Below are positions 45,076 through 57,212 of a DNA stretch of 64,000 bases, one piece after another. Within the stretch, counting starts at the first letter, position 1, and every line of letters starts with the position of its first letter. Location: positions 2,542,001 to 2,606,000 of the forward strand of contig JAJFPB010000006.1 of assembly GCA_020881915.1 (NCBI GenBank), given 5' to 3'. The DNA comes from Paramyrothecium sp. XJ0827. Taxonomy: Eukaryota > Ascomycota > Sordariomycetes > Hypocreales > Stachybotryaceae. Made by a program: the position numbers and the translations under genes. Below the pieces are notes generated by a model. The model had not been told where the DNA came from, did not search any database, and saw only the letters and a program-made list of their open reading frames with translations.

Positions 45076-46250
45076 CTTCGGTAGTTTATGTATTGGCAGC
45101 GAGGGTAATTGTGTGTTCGAAAGAAAGAACAAAGGTATCCAGAGGATGCCGGGCGAGAGTACCGGATCTAGGGAGTGGCCACCATCATTCGTTGACGCTG
45201 CGAATGCCGTCTACGGATATCTAGTATCCTGCACCTGGCGCCCCCATGCCGCGCGCCGGGTTTCCGGTTTCAAGCAAGCTCGATCAACTGCTATTCACGT
45301 ACTCTGGGCAAAGAGTAGTGAAAACAGAAGACTGAAAGTAGTGTAGAGAGTTTGTAAAATTAAGGTCCAGTGAGAGAAGTTATGGAGGCTTCTTGTTCAC
45401 TCCGCTGTAGACCCAGCAAACAGGGCCGAGGAGCGACGCAGCAACGACGGAAGGAACGAGTGGATCCAACTTGAAGGTTGAGAAGAGAGCTTCTTAAAAT
45501 AAGAGTGCGGTTAGAGGGAGAGAGAATCGACGGTTTAGTCGTTCTCTGGAGCTGTCGTCAGATAGGAGTGGTCGTAAAGTGTGTCGAAGCGTAATCGGAG
45601 GGGAAGCGAAGCGAAGCCGAAAAGTCTCCCGTCAGATTTCAGGATTAGAATGGGTGACAATACAAGCAAAAACGAAAGTCTCCCAACTTTTGTAAGGGTG
45701 ACAACTCGTAATATAACAAACTAGCACATGAGCCAGTGAGGTAGAGGGTGTGGAAATGGAAAAGTTTGCTGGTTGTGAAGATGAGGGAAAATTTGAACTT
45801 GTTGTGTTCTTGGTAAGTGGTAGGTAAGGCTAGTAGTGAGAAATGTAGGTAAGCTGAAGTACCTCGTACCAGCATCAAAGACCCATCAAACAAGCAAAAA
45901 GAAGGAATACAACAGTCGAGTGCCGTGCGCATTACCCGTTGGAAAAGCACTGATTGGCTGCGGAGGGTCCGAAAGTACATTTTTCGCCTCGCCATGCTAA
46001 ACGACCAAGGGGCCAACCTGGTAGCGACCTGGCAGGAAACTGGTCCAAGCTCGGCCGAGGTACTGCTGTGCTCACATTCTCGGCCTTGATGTGGGTCGCT
46101 TGTCGGACCTGGAGGGAGGACACCCGGAAGCCTTACATCAAGTCAGCTAACAACGTGGTCGTTCCAGTAACCACGCTTAATTACCAGCTCCACGGAAGTC
46201 GTCAACCAAGCGCTGTGCCTGTGCAGCAACACCAAGGGAACGGCGCAAGC
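45076..46250. promoter_or_regulatory. Divergent region, Mg transporter / SPC1
   Basis: About 1.2 kb serving two outward genes. Most of 45300-45900 is purine-rich on the plus strand, hence pyrimidine-rich in the transporter leader. No convincing extra gene. Confidence 0.45.
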
Positions 46251-46635
46251 ATGGCGGACCAAATTCTCGACCAGATACGTGACGTCTTCGAGGGCCAAAT
46301 CGTGCGCGGCCCCTGCTTCTGATCTGCTTACCTGTCCATTTCAACTAATGCGTGCCTCTAGGATTTCGATGGCCAAAGGCGTTCAGAGGTCCTTGCTACA
46401 ATTCTACTGGCGGTAACTGGCGTACGTTTAAATAATCGCCTTCGTTTGATGGGACGTGTCAGGTTAATGTTCCATTCTCTAGTTACTCGCATTCAACATC
46501 GGCTACACTCTCCAGGATATACAGAAGGCAGTCTACGTCGGGCTAGGAGGCACTCTGTTCACTTTCATCGCGGTTGTGCCAGCATGGCCCATCTACAACA
46601 GGAATCCGGTCAAGTGGCTACCAGTGGCGACTTAG
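46251..46635 (+). CDS. SPC1: Signal peptidase complex subunit 1 (Spc1/SPCS1)
   Basis: Small non-catalytic ER subunit of the signal peptidase complex. Exons 46251-46301, 46362-46421 and 46483-46635 give 87 residues, too split to show as a single frame. The N-terminal cytosolic part is ILDQIRDVFEGQIDFDGQRR, matching the DFEGQ landmark of the family. Two membrane helices follow (about LATILLAVTGLLAFNIGYTL and LFTFIAVVPAWPIY), and the PxWPxYNRxPxKWL ending is diagnostic. All three joins fall on codon boundaries. The first donor is GTGCGC. Confidence 0.9.
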
Positions 46636-46841
46636 CATGAGCTGGGTACTATTAAGCGTGGCGAACTTGTTTCTCGTGGTTATATGGTCCTAGTCTTAGG
46701 ACAGAGCTCTTGAACTTGGTTGGGCAAGGTTTCTTTATCCCATGCTGCCAGCTGCCCGCCTGGGTCGAGTCGACAATAATATCAACGACTCCATATCTGT
46801 GTCTTGGCTTCTTCTGTCCCCGTGTATCGTATGGAAAGCCT
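46636..46841. other. Convergent gap, SPC1 / RBX1
   Basis: Only about 200 bp between facing stop codons, so the two 3' UTRs probably overlap. Confidence 0.5.
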
Positions 46842-47396
<555 letters not shown>

Positions 47397-48880
47397 GAGT
47401 ACGTCTTGTTCGAGAGTGTGGACGGGAGTGTCGGATGGATGCTCGAGAATCTCGTCCGTAGCGTTGTGAGACGTGTGGAAAATGTGATAGCTTCTCGAAG
47501 CTTGGCGCGGAGGTAGGCGATAGCTGATTGTGCGGCTCGGAGGCAAGGCAAGACAAGGCTGAAATGGGTGACCTCACTTTAGATGGGTCAGCCTGGCTGC
47601 GTTAGCGATGGGATCTGGGGCGAGAACCTCTGCGGGTTTCGTTTACCTTGAATACCTTTGTGCTAGAGAGGTGGGTAGAAGCGGCTGGAAATCTGGTGAA
47701 AGATCCGCAGGTTGTCAACAAGGTCTATCGAGACTGAAAGGTGAAAGAGAATGTCAAATGCACACGTAGGAGTCGTAAAGGTTCATCAAACGCGTATCTG
47801 GGTGAATGTGCTACCAAAGTATGTCAAGGTGTGAGCCGTCCTTTGTTGCCTGGGTCGTCACTTGGAGGGGCACACGAAGGCACCGTCCAGGGAGAAGGGG
47901 GTACCAACAGAAGGAGAGCTTTGAAAGTAGCGTTATATCTGGCTAGTGCTACGATATCCAGCAGATCAGTTAAGAAGGCACATGCCCCTCGGTAGGTTTC
48001 TTGTCGATATAGCGGGGATTTGGGGGGGGGGGGGGGGGCCCAAGTCCAACAAGCGGGTGACAGAAAACCAAAGGGACATCCATAAACAAAAGACCTTCTG
48101 GTTTGTTTCCTTCCCATCCAAGCACCTGGTTTTAATCGTTGTCTAGTTTGAGTTACGGCTTTACCTAAGGTATAGAAAGTAATAGACATTTCTTGCTTTT
48201 TTCTGAAGAACAAAAAACAAAACCCTTTCAATACTAATTCGGTACCTAGATAAACTGGTTTTCTGTCACCCTCTGGGTCGTAGTACCTCGAGGCTAGCAG
48301 TATGAAAGTCTGCGATACTTCGCGACCAGCACAACTTCGTACTTGCGGCGATGTTCAGCACAGGCTTTGCTAGTCCGTGGTACTGGAGGTCAACGCTCTG
48401 ACATACAGTAGTAGGCGTATGTTTCTTAGGTTTTGCGCTTCCAGCTGTTCGCGGCCGCGCGTGCCCTTGTCTCAGGTGTGGACGTAGGCTTGTTCGGGCT
48501 GTGCTGGGCTTTGCATGTCATGGCGAAATATGCGTGTACCGAGGTCGCTTGCTCCACTCCAGCCCGAGACGGCTGGTCGAGATACCTGAGGTACCTTGCC
48601 TTGCCTTGTCTTGAGCCTCTCCTTCGCGACTGACTGACTTGCCTCTTCTCTTATCAGCTTGAGCCCGGCTTGAACTCACTCCATTTACACCATGGTCAAG
48701 CTACCCAACTCAAACCATAATCCTTCTCTTTGCCTCTTTGATCTTTCGACAAGACGTCAATCCTCATCGCCATCGCCGCCTAGAGAGCACCACGCTGGTG
48801 TCTCGTAATCCCAGCCATCTCCATAGCCAACCGGTCGCTTAGCCTCCCCCCTCCATCCCCCACATTGATCATATATCATC
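47397..48880. promoter_or_regulatory. Divergent region, RBX1 / Edc1-like, 1.5 kb
   Basis: Promoter and leader sequence for two outward genes. It holds a 17-base G run (48022-48038) and a GGTACCTTGCCTTGCC motif at 48590. No coding frame of note. Confidence 0.45.
48022..48038 (+). repeat. Homopolymer run of 17 G
   Basis: Seventeen consecutive G bases in non-coding sequence. The length may vary between strains or be an assembly error. Confidence 0.8.
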
Positions 48881-49993
48881 ATGACGGACGCTTCTTTTCA
48901 ACAGAACCAGAGCCCGGCACGCCGCCGCCAAGGCCGCCGCCAGGCGAAGACCGGAGGCCAAAAGGCATACGCATCCGAAAACGATGCCGGAGTCATCGAT
49001 GCCTCTCATTTCCAGGCGCCACCCCAGACTCCTGGGAAGGGCAGCGCTCCGTCTCCGCTGCATCTCGAGTCCTCACAGTCAGGCTCTAGACAAAAAGCCA
49101 AGAATAAACCTAAGAACAAAAACACTATTGCTTCCCCCGAGTCGCCGCAGACCGCCCGTCAGACTCCACCGCCGCCTCAACGCTCGGCTTCATCGAAATC
49201 AGCTGCCGCGTTTGCGGGCGCGACATTCCACGCTTCTCCAGCGCCTTCTGCCCTCCCGATTCCCAGCTTCTTGTCCAAAGCTGTCAACGATTCCCCAATT
49301 CCCAAGAGTGCGAAAGATGTCCTTCAAGAGCCGTCGCCGCCTGCGACTGACACTGAGGTTCCCACACCCCGTCGTCCTACCTCATCGGCCAAGCCTCACG
49401 AGTCTCCGCTTGATTTTATGTTTCGCGCCCATAGGGAGGAGACAGAACGCAGAAGACGAGAAAGCTTCCATGGCCAGCAATCGAGGGGAATTCGAACCAC
49501 TTCGCCGCCATCGCAGTCCCCTTTCGAGCTTAGCAGTTCGCCAAAAGCGCCGAGTTCACTTCAATCTCGGTATGCAAAGCAGCAATATGGCGGTATAGGA
49601 ACGTCTGAGCTTGATGGCACTCCCGGCCGTCCAATGGGCCCTGCATTCTCAACCCCGTACCACGAGCGCATTCGAGCCGCTCGCGGAAACCCGCCAAGAC
49701 CGGAATACACATCGCCAGAACAGACAAGCTCAGGCCCCGCGGAAGATCCAACCGAGGCACTGAAGAGATTCCTCTTCAGCGGAAACGCAAGGTCCAACTC
49801 TGGCCCCTCGAATCCGTCATTTTCACCAGCTCCGCCAGCCCCTGTCGCGAATAACTATACTCCTGTGCCTGCCGCGATTCCCCCGACCGATGGTCGTGCA
49901 AATAACATTCAGGCGATGGAGAACGATCTTCGAAGGATTTTGAAATTAGATATGGCGTCAGACAAGCCGTCAGTGGAGCGCAGACTTTTCTAG
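48881..49993 (+). CDS. Edc1/PNRC-like proline-rich decapping activator (candidate)
   Basis: A single-exon 370-residue protein, largely disordered and rich in Pro, Ser, Gln and Ala. The notable feature is FAGATF at 111-116 and LPIPSF at 125-130, separated by eight residues. The first resembles the YAGxxF activation motif and the second the LPxP Dcp1 EVH1-binding motif of yeast Edc1/Edc2 and animal PNRC proteins. The N terminus is basic (SPARRRQGRRQAK). A second conserved-looking segment is SPLDFMFRAHREETERRRRE at about 185, and the C terminus has NNIQAMENDLRRILKLDM. Role in mRNA decapping is inferred from the motif pair only. Codon use is coding-like throughout and there are no introns. Confidence 0.72.
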   Translation: MTDASFQQNQSPARRRQGRRQAKTGGQKAYASENDAGVIDASHFQAPPQTPGKGSAPSPLHLESSQSGSRQKAKNKPKNKNTIASPESPQTARQTPPPPQRSASSKSAAAFAGATFHASPAPSALPIPSFLSKAVNDSPIPKSAKDVLQEPSPPATDTEVPTPRRPTSSAKPHESPLDFMFRAHREETERRRRESFHGQQSRGIRTTSPPSQSPFELSSSPKAPSSLQSRYAKQQYGGIGTSELDGTPGRPMGPAFSTPYHERIRAARGNPPRPEYTSPEQTSSGPAEDPTEALKRFLFSGNARSNSGPSNPSFSPAPPAPVANNYTPVPAAIPPTDGRANNIQAMENDLRRILKLDMASDKPSVERRLF

Positions 49994-50648
49994 TCGCACC
50001 TCTCAATGACCTTGGGCGTATATATCGGCACCTTATGGCACCTATACCATTGTCAATCATGACCTGAATCAATGGATCATGGACACTTCCTGAACCATTA
50101 CGGTACGGGCTGGCTACGTCAGAATCACTAGGCCTTGCGATTGGCCATGATAATGGTTATACATTTCTCATTAAGCTTACTTTGAGTAATGTCTGCGACC
50201 TTGTTACGAAGCCCGGTTATTACAGGCATTTGGATCTACTGTTACTGATTTGTAACGTGTCTACGGCGATTCATTTGGGTTTGGACTGGTTTTTCTTCAT
50301 GATACCCGGGGGTACTTGGTGGTCGTTTGGACCAGCATTCGCTGAGCGTGTCAGCGTTGAGACAATGTTTGTCTTGGGCGTCATCACAAATCATGGACAT
50401 TAACTAAGACGAATCTTTCGCTTGCCAGCTTTAGAGGGCATTGTGAAGGTGGAGTATAGTTTTCAAATTAGAAATGCTGGAATGAAGCTCTAGTTTCTTC
50501 GATGCTGTCGGCGCCGTTTACAGTAACGTGAAGAGTATCATTGAGCCCGTGATCTTGTGCTACACCTTGGAAAGTACACGAGCAGTGGATGTATGCTTTT
50601 GCATGCGCCCCTGAGCCCCCGAAACCTGGAATGAGAGTAGGGCCCACC
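49994..50648. other. Convergent 3' region, Edc1-like / FAD oxidoreductase
   Basis: About 650 bp between facing stop codons. It is AT-rich, and frames such as 50182-50403 show no recognisable domain. Confidence 0.5.
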
Positions 50649-52363
50649 CTATGCTTTCTCACGTTCCCTTCTCCTCTCTTCTCGCGAGAGCCATGTCCCA
50701 TGAGAGAGCAGAAGATACTTGGCGAAGAACTCTTCCGCAAAGTCGTCAAACTTGACATAGTCGGCCCCTAGCCGGTACGCAGCGGCGATACCGCTGACGC
50801 AGGCAAGTTCGTGCATGTTCTAGTGGCAAAACATCAGAAACAAAGTAGGCGTCTGCACCAAGCAGGACATCTCTTACCACAAGCGTCCAAGATCCGGCGT
50901 ACCAGACATGATTCTTGCCCTGGAGGAAAAGCATTCCCGGTACCACTCGGAGGTAGTGAAGCCATCGGTGTCCGAGCTGGTGCCACCAGTCGCGTCTGAT
51001 GATCTTGCTCTCGTCAATCTCGCTGATGGTCCAAAGATGCTGCTGCTGCTTGTTGAGGAAGATGGTCTGGTAGACGGGTTCGTACGTGTACCCGGCTTTC
51101 CGATTGGCCTCCTTCAGTTGGTGCTGGTAGTTGCTGCAGTTGAACGACATCTCGATGAGACGCGGGTCTTGTTGGTACGAGAAGGTGTAGTACATAGGGC
51201 GGAAGCCCTCGGAACCGTCCTCGCCCTTGGAGAAGGCAACCTGCCTCTTCTGTTCGTTGGATCGTGGCTCTGCACACAAGTCTGACTTGAAGTGAGTTTC
51301 GTAATGCTTTTCGAAATAGCCCGAGTCTGTATGGGTAATTGTAATATCGTCGTAGAAGGAAGCACCTCCTAGGACAAACCTCTCGCGCCAAGTTGCCTTG
51401 TCAGCCAGTATGCGGAGAGCATCGTCTGCCAGGACGCACAGGACCATGTCTCCGAAGTACTCATCTCGTACTTCTCCGCTGACAATATCCTTCACACGAA
51501 GTTGCACCCCGTCTTTCGAACGAGAGAGCACACGCTCGACGGCGGTGTTGGTCCTCACAATAACTCCCTTCTTCTCCAGATCCTCCTTCCATTTGCCGTA
51601 GAATTCGTGCAAGCAATCGAACGTGAGCATCGTTGGCAAGTTTGGCAGAAGCGTGTCGGGGTCGTAGTCCCATAACTTCATGTTTGGATCATTAAACAAG
51701 CGCTCAATGATGGCCGACGGTACACTGGCAGTCTGATTTCCGGTTCCGAGGAACAAGGCAGTAAGGGGATAAACCATTTTGTCACCGAAATCTTTGCTAA
51801 AGAAGAAGACTCGGAGCATTATGCTGATTGGCACGAGCCCGAAGAGAGGCATGGTCCATTTGATGAATTTGAGAAAGAACCCAAACCTCTTGATGTCAGA
51901 CGAGAACTGCTTGACGAGCGGACTGGGGAAGCAGTTCGTCCAAAACCCATCCTCGCCTTTGCCAAAGGAGACCTGAAGCTGGACTTCTTGAGGAGGGTGG
52001 CCATACTGACTGAAAAAGTTATAGGTGTGCTTGAAAATCTACCATTTGAAGTTAGCATCGTCGTGCTCCTCGCTGTTGGAGCAGTGGTCCTGACAGGAGA
52101 TCCGCCCTGAACACCGTTGTTCATCCAAGCCGCACCGTACTTCTCCTTGTCCAGGGGAATGGAGGTCGCCTGGCCTCCAACAACGTCTTTCCTCTCCAGC
52201 AGTGTGACTTGGAACTTGTCTGGATGGTTTGCTAATGTTGCAGCACAGGACTAGGGTTCCATTAGAAACGGCTCGTAGTCAATGCAGATAGACACCCTAC
52301 CATGCCAGCAGCGCCAGCACCGACGACAACCACATGCTTCCTGCCGCCTCGCCGTTCCGCCAT
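50649..52363 (-). CDS. FAD-dependent oxidoreductase, flavin amine oxidase type
   Basis: Four exons (52363-52301, 52250-52095, 52038-50878, 50819-50649) give 516 residues. The N terminus is a Rossmann FAD loop, HVVVVGAGAAGMSCAATLA, then an acidic strand LLERKDVVGGQATS. The join GGSPIFKHTYNFF and the FWTNCFPSPLVKQF segment resemble the COG2907-like fungal amine-oxidase-fold proteins whose substrates are mostly unknown. Near the end, NHVWYAGSWTLVNMHELACVSGIAAAYRLGA is the second FAD-contact motif. The tail is charged. No secretion signal or membrane helix is obvious. The substrate cannot be told from sequence. It shares a 520 bp divergent promoter with TDP1. Confidence 0.85.
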
Positions 52364-52881
52364 TGCGTTAGACTAAAGTTCCTCACGGTGAGATCAAGAG
52401 TTACGACAGGCAGACACGGAAGTACTGCAATGCAATTGTACAAGGAAATGTATTTTCGCGGTAATCGACGTCCACGGGGTGGACGGATCTGTGGAGCAGT
52501 ACGGTAATCTTTATAGTGCTAAATCGAATCTTGGTTCTTGGGCATGTCTTGGAAAAAAACCTGAACCAAACCGGACAGAAACCTGCCCTGCACGATTTAC
52601 GTATAAAGCCTTCGATGTGAAGGCGATGCAGAGCCTCTTGTGATCACCCACGGTGGTTGGTGGATCTCAAGCCCAACTGTAGTGACGGCGTTCCTAAAGG
52701 GTAAAGTGAGAAAAAGGTACGTACTCGTGTTACACTTAAGATATTCGCGACTTCACGTGAAAGCGCGTTCGTGCAATGACCTCGAACCTCTCAACAAGTC
52801 CATGTCCCCATGAAGCTTCTGCACAGTAGAGACGAAGATTGGTAAACTCTTTCCGCCCGGAAATGCACCGCCAACGCTAAC
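52364..52881. promoter_or_regulatory. Divergent promoter, FAD oxidoreductase / TDP1
   Basis: About 520 bp for two outward genes. A CTTCACGTGAAAG palindrome near 52750-52762 contains CACGTG, the E-box bound by bHLH factors such as Cbf1 or SREBP-like proteins. Nothing else is clear. Confidence 0.5.
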
Positions 52882-54976
52882 ATGGATATGAATGATTGGA
52901 ATGGCGATGCCGATGAGGATGAGGCCCTTCGATACGCCCTCTCCTTGTCTTTACAAGACCAGAGTGAGATGGAAGCACGCGACACCAAGTCCGATGTCAA
53001 AGATACCAAAGAGACACCCCCGGAGACATTGACCCAGAAAAGTCAAGCATCGTTTGGGTCTTTCCAGCTTGACCGGAAGAAGATGGAAGAGGAGCGCCTC
53101 CAGCGACTTGCCAAACGGCGTCGGCCGGCCTCAGATGACGATGACGTTGTTGAGGTGCCTCCACCAAAGAGAAGCGCACAGCTGAAGACGCCTACGCCCG
53201 AGGCAAAGGTGCCATTCCCGGACGGCGCCATCAAGAGGACTTGGGCCCGGGGTTTCCCGCGAACGCCGGATGACATCAAAATCGAAGAGGTCTTTCAGAA
53301 AGATCAACTCCTCCTGGCCGTCCTCTCTTCGTTTCAATGGGATGAGGAATGGCTCATGTCAAAACTCAGCCTTAGTCAAACCAAGGTTCTACTATTAGCA
53401 TTCGCCGCAGACGACGCTCAGGTAATGATCTTCCTCGCAACCCTGGATGCGGTTGAGTCCCTGGCCGATATCCGCTCACGTTCACCTTGCAGAAAGACAT
53501 GATGCGGGCCAATGTGCCAGCAGGAATTAAGTTTTGCTTCCCGCCAATGAACGGCCCAGGGTCCATGCACTCAAAGCTCCAGCTGCTCAAATACCCCGAC
53601 TACATTCGAGTAGTGATACCCACCGGAAATCTGGTACCCTACGATTGGGGCGAGAGTGGTGTGATGGAGAACGTCTGTGGCTTACCGAGACAACGCCATG
53701 GCTGCTTGGCTAACCGCATGTTAGATGGTGTTTTTGCTTGATCTTCCGCGCTTGGTGAACTCTGTTGAGCACAGGCCAACCTTGTTCAGCACCGCGCTCG
53801 ATAGATTTCTCAGGGCCGCCGGCGTCGATGACAGGATGGTCAATAGTTTGACAAACTACGATTTCTCCAAGACGTCAAATCTTGCTTTCGTCTGCACCAT
53901 GTAAGTTCTGGTTCCTGGTCCTGCTGCAGACACCACTAATAAACTTCCCAGACCTGGTGGCCATACAGGCGGTGCCTTGAAGCATGTTGGTAGGTTAATC
54001 ACTTGGAGCAAGAAGTCGACACAGATCACATGGGGCTAGCCATGCTAACGGCGGTTTAAGGGTACAGCGGGTTAGGCAGTGCAGTGGCTGCTCTTGGACT
54101 GGCGACGGCGGACCCAGTTGAGGTCGATCTAGTGGTATTTTATGTCCGAACTCCGCTGTGTGCGACAAGAGCTGACGGCGCCCAGTGTGCTTCGTTGGGA
54201 TCCATCAATGGCGATCTAATCAGCGCGATATACAACGCTTGTCAAGGTAAGCTGATGTGTCATTGGTTCGTTAACGAGCGTGTCTAAACCGTTCAGGCGA
54301 TGATGGTATGAAGGAGTATCAAGCGCGAACGACGCGAAAACCGGCAAGCAAGCCGACAGGTGTCCCCCCACTGCTGAGAGATCGGTTCCGCATCTACTTT
54401 CCCACAGACCGAACCGTTCGCGATAGCCGAGGCGGCAAACCAGTAAGTGTAGCCTAGTATTCTGTTCCGGACGACCTCTGACTGCAACGTCTACTGATAG
54501 GCTGGCGGGACGATATGTGTGCAAGAAAAGTGGTGGCAAGCACCCACTTTCCCACGAGAATTGGTTCGCGACTGTATCAACACACGTGATGGACTCCTCA
54601 TGCACAGCAAAATGATATTTGTCCGCAAAACAGGACGCAACGGTCTGGACCAAGCCACTTCGCCAGGCTGGGCATACGTGGGAAGTGCTAACCTATCAGA
54701 AAGCGCATGGTCAGTCCAAAAAAGCCACTGTTCACAAGCATGTGCTGACCATATTTCTCATGTAGGGGACGTGTGGTGAAGGACAGATCGTCGGGTGCCG
54801 CGAAGATGAGCTGCCGAAATTGGGAGTGCGGCGTCGTAGTGCCTGTCCCCTCCGCAGGGAGCGGGAATGTTGGCAATGGTATGGACATGTTTAGCGGCAA
54901 GGTGCCTGTCCCGATGCAGACGCCCGGTCCTTCGTACGGACCGGAAGACAAGCCGTGGCTTTTTCTCAAGACTTGA
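52882..54976 (+). CDS. TDP1: Tyrosyl-DNA phosphodiesterase 1 (Tdp1)
   Basis: Nuclear DNA repair enzyme that removes trapped topoisomerase I peptides from DNA 3' ends. Nine exons (52882-53421, 53493-53672, 53725-53900, 53952-53989, 54061-54134, 54186-54246, 54297-54442, 54501-54709, 54766-54976) give 544 residues. The two catalytic HKD-like motifs are MHSKLQLLKYPDYIR with VVIPTGN, and LMHSKMIFVRK with YVGSANLSESAWG. Other landmarks are KRTWARGFPR, IEEVFQKDQLLLAVLSSFQWDEEW and SLGSINGDLISAIYNACQG. At the N terminus, EDEALRYALSLSLQDQ is a ubiquitin-interacting motif. Two donors (GTCTGT at 53673, GTATTT at 54135) are weak, but the frame needs those introns. Confidence 0.93.
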
Positions 54977-57190
54977 GGTGTGGTGGTGGCATCTAAGCGG
55001 CAACGAAGCGACTGAGACCATTTCGGAAGCCAAAGTCGTCTGAACCCGGATGTCTATTTCTGGCTCACATGAAAGACATGGGCCTTCAAACGCCGGACCT
55101 CTCCTTTAGACCCAATTTGCTTGTGGATATATTTTATCTTCGCGATGCGGTACAACAAAGGAAATCCTGTAGCCGGTGGGGTTGAGGGCGTGGATGTAAG
55201 GGGGACGCGATGCGTCGGAGCATTTGCATGCACGCAAGTATGTCTTGCATGCTTGCGTCAAGTCTGCAGGACAAAGCACCAACCAGTCTATCATGGTTCT
55301 ACCCACCCAATCATGACGGTACTGAATTGCTAGTTCCATGTGATTCAAAAATCCCTCCGACCCTCCGATTTGACGCGAGGAGCGGGCGATTTAGTAATGA
55401 TATGAAGACTTCACATGCGTAGTGTGGACGGGCACCAGCTAAGGTTGCGGGTTCTTGCAAAACATGTCGAGAGGGTCAGGTGAGAAGCGCAGGTGGATGT
55501 GGTGGGTGAGCGGCCATCTCACCTGCGTTCAAGGTGAGGATGGGGGGCTCAAGAGGATCACAAGGTTTAAGCTAAGCGAGAGGTCAGCAAATGGGAGACA
55601 ATTGCAAGAGGCTGATAATGGGAGGGCGTAGGATGCTAACATTGGCGGCCCTACGAGTGGGATGGCACTCATGGGGACAGGAATGTGGCGTTCAAGGACA
55701 TGTCCCCTCAGGGCGAGAAGGGGTCGACACCCTCAAACGCGAGTGTCTTAGGACCAAGTCCGGTTCTGTACCCTCCCCTCGTTGAAGCGAATTCCATTGG
55801 CGAATCAAGATGCAACAGCCGTCACATCGCCATCTGTCATGTATTTGAAGATCCCGAGCTGGTTCCGGAAGCGCATCGCTGTTTGGTACCATGTAGCGAA
55901 TTCTGGACTCGGCGATTTGAGTTCACATGCACGTTAGGACCTGAATGAGGAGGAGGATGATGATGATGATGATGGGCTCGAGAGCAGCGCTATCTCAATC
56001 AGGAGAGCCCTGGGGTATGGGATTAGAGCATTAGCACAGGTCACATGATAATTTAATTAATTGTGGGCGGTTCTACTCCGCTCGGCGTGGATGGCAGAAC
56101 GCTGGAGTGATGCCGATTAGTGATTCAAGGAAAGGAACGGGTTTGCTTCCCCATTGCTTGCTACTTTTTGAGGAGACAGTTGGAAGTATGACGGCAACAT
56201 TTGGCGACAACCTGGCTTACTACTCCAACCAAACGCCTCGGACCGCCGACCCCGATGTCCTGCTAGTAGGGGCGCGATTGGAGAGGCTGTCCCGTGACGA
56301 ACAACACAGTCGATTCACGTGGGCCCTACCTAAAGAATGGTACTTGAGAGCGGAGTACAGTAGGTGGTTCGAGGATGGAGGGGCCCGCAGGTTCGTCGTC
56401 CGAGGTCGCTAGAGCGATCGGGTGGGATGCCGGCGCCAGGCATTGTCTGTGGTCTCCATGCGGAGCTTGGGAACAGGGCAAGCTTGAATGTCCGGTTTCC
56501 GGTCAGCGGAATTACGGGGTAACCTTAGGGCGGAGCAGACGGGACACTTTGAGCTCCAGATCCTGAGACAAGGGTTGCCGGCCATTGAGTGTGGTACCTG
56601 CGTCCGTCAAGGCTTCAGTGTCCTTGGGCCATGCACCCCACTCTGTCGCATCGTTGGTCCATTCCAATGCTGTCGAGATGATGTTCATGCTTATCTTGGT
56701 TTGCCAACGGAGGCGGAGCAGCTTGCGAGAAGTTGGGATGGCAGTCGGCGCACGCAATAGAGTATAGTCACGTCAGAGATTGAGTGAGTACCGGTGGGGG
56801 GACACAATAAGGTAGATGGAGCCCGGCAAGGCTTGAGGAAACCCTCTGCCGCAGGGATTTGCCGCAGGGAGCCAGCCTTACAGTATCCTTACCTCATGCC
56901 GGGCAGGAGCAAACGTCAGGAAAGACGCAGCCGTGACACTGTGAAACAAAACATGACAGCACCGTAAGGTAGGTACGCTAGGGTAAGGCAAGGTAAGCAT
57001 TGAGTGCCAGCAGCAGAGGTGCTGCACATCATGGTGCAGAGCGGACTGCTCCGACCCAATGGAGGCACCGCACAAACCTCTATCTCTTTTCACTCTCGCA
57101 CAAGGGCACGCATCGTTTCCCTTTTGGACTTAGACCAAATCACGGGGAGTTGAGCAAACCGATCCGCGGGGACACCACACATGGGCGCGT

Positions 57191-57212
57191 ACGCACGCAC
57201 GCACGCACGCAC
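57191..57212 (+). repeat. Short tandem repeat (ACGC)n
   Basis: About five ACGC units in non-coding sequence. A simple microsatellite. Confidence 0.85.

Noticed and set aside
48881..54976. A secondary-metabolite cluster around the FAD oxidoreductase
   Set aside because: Neighbours are Edc1-like, RBX1 and TDP1, all housekeeping; no synthase, P450 or transporter typical of a cluster is present.
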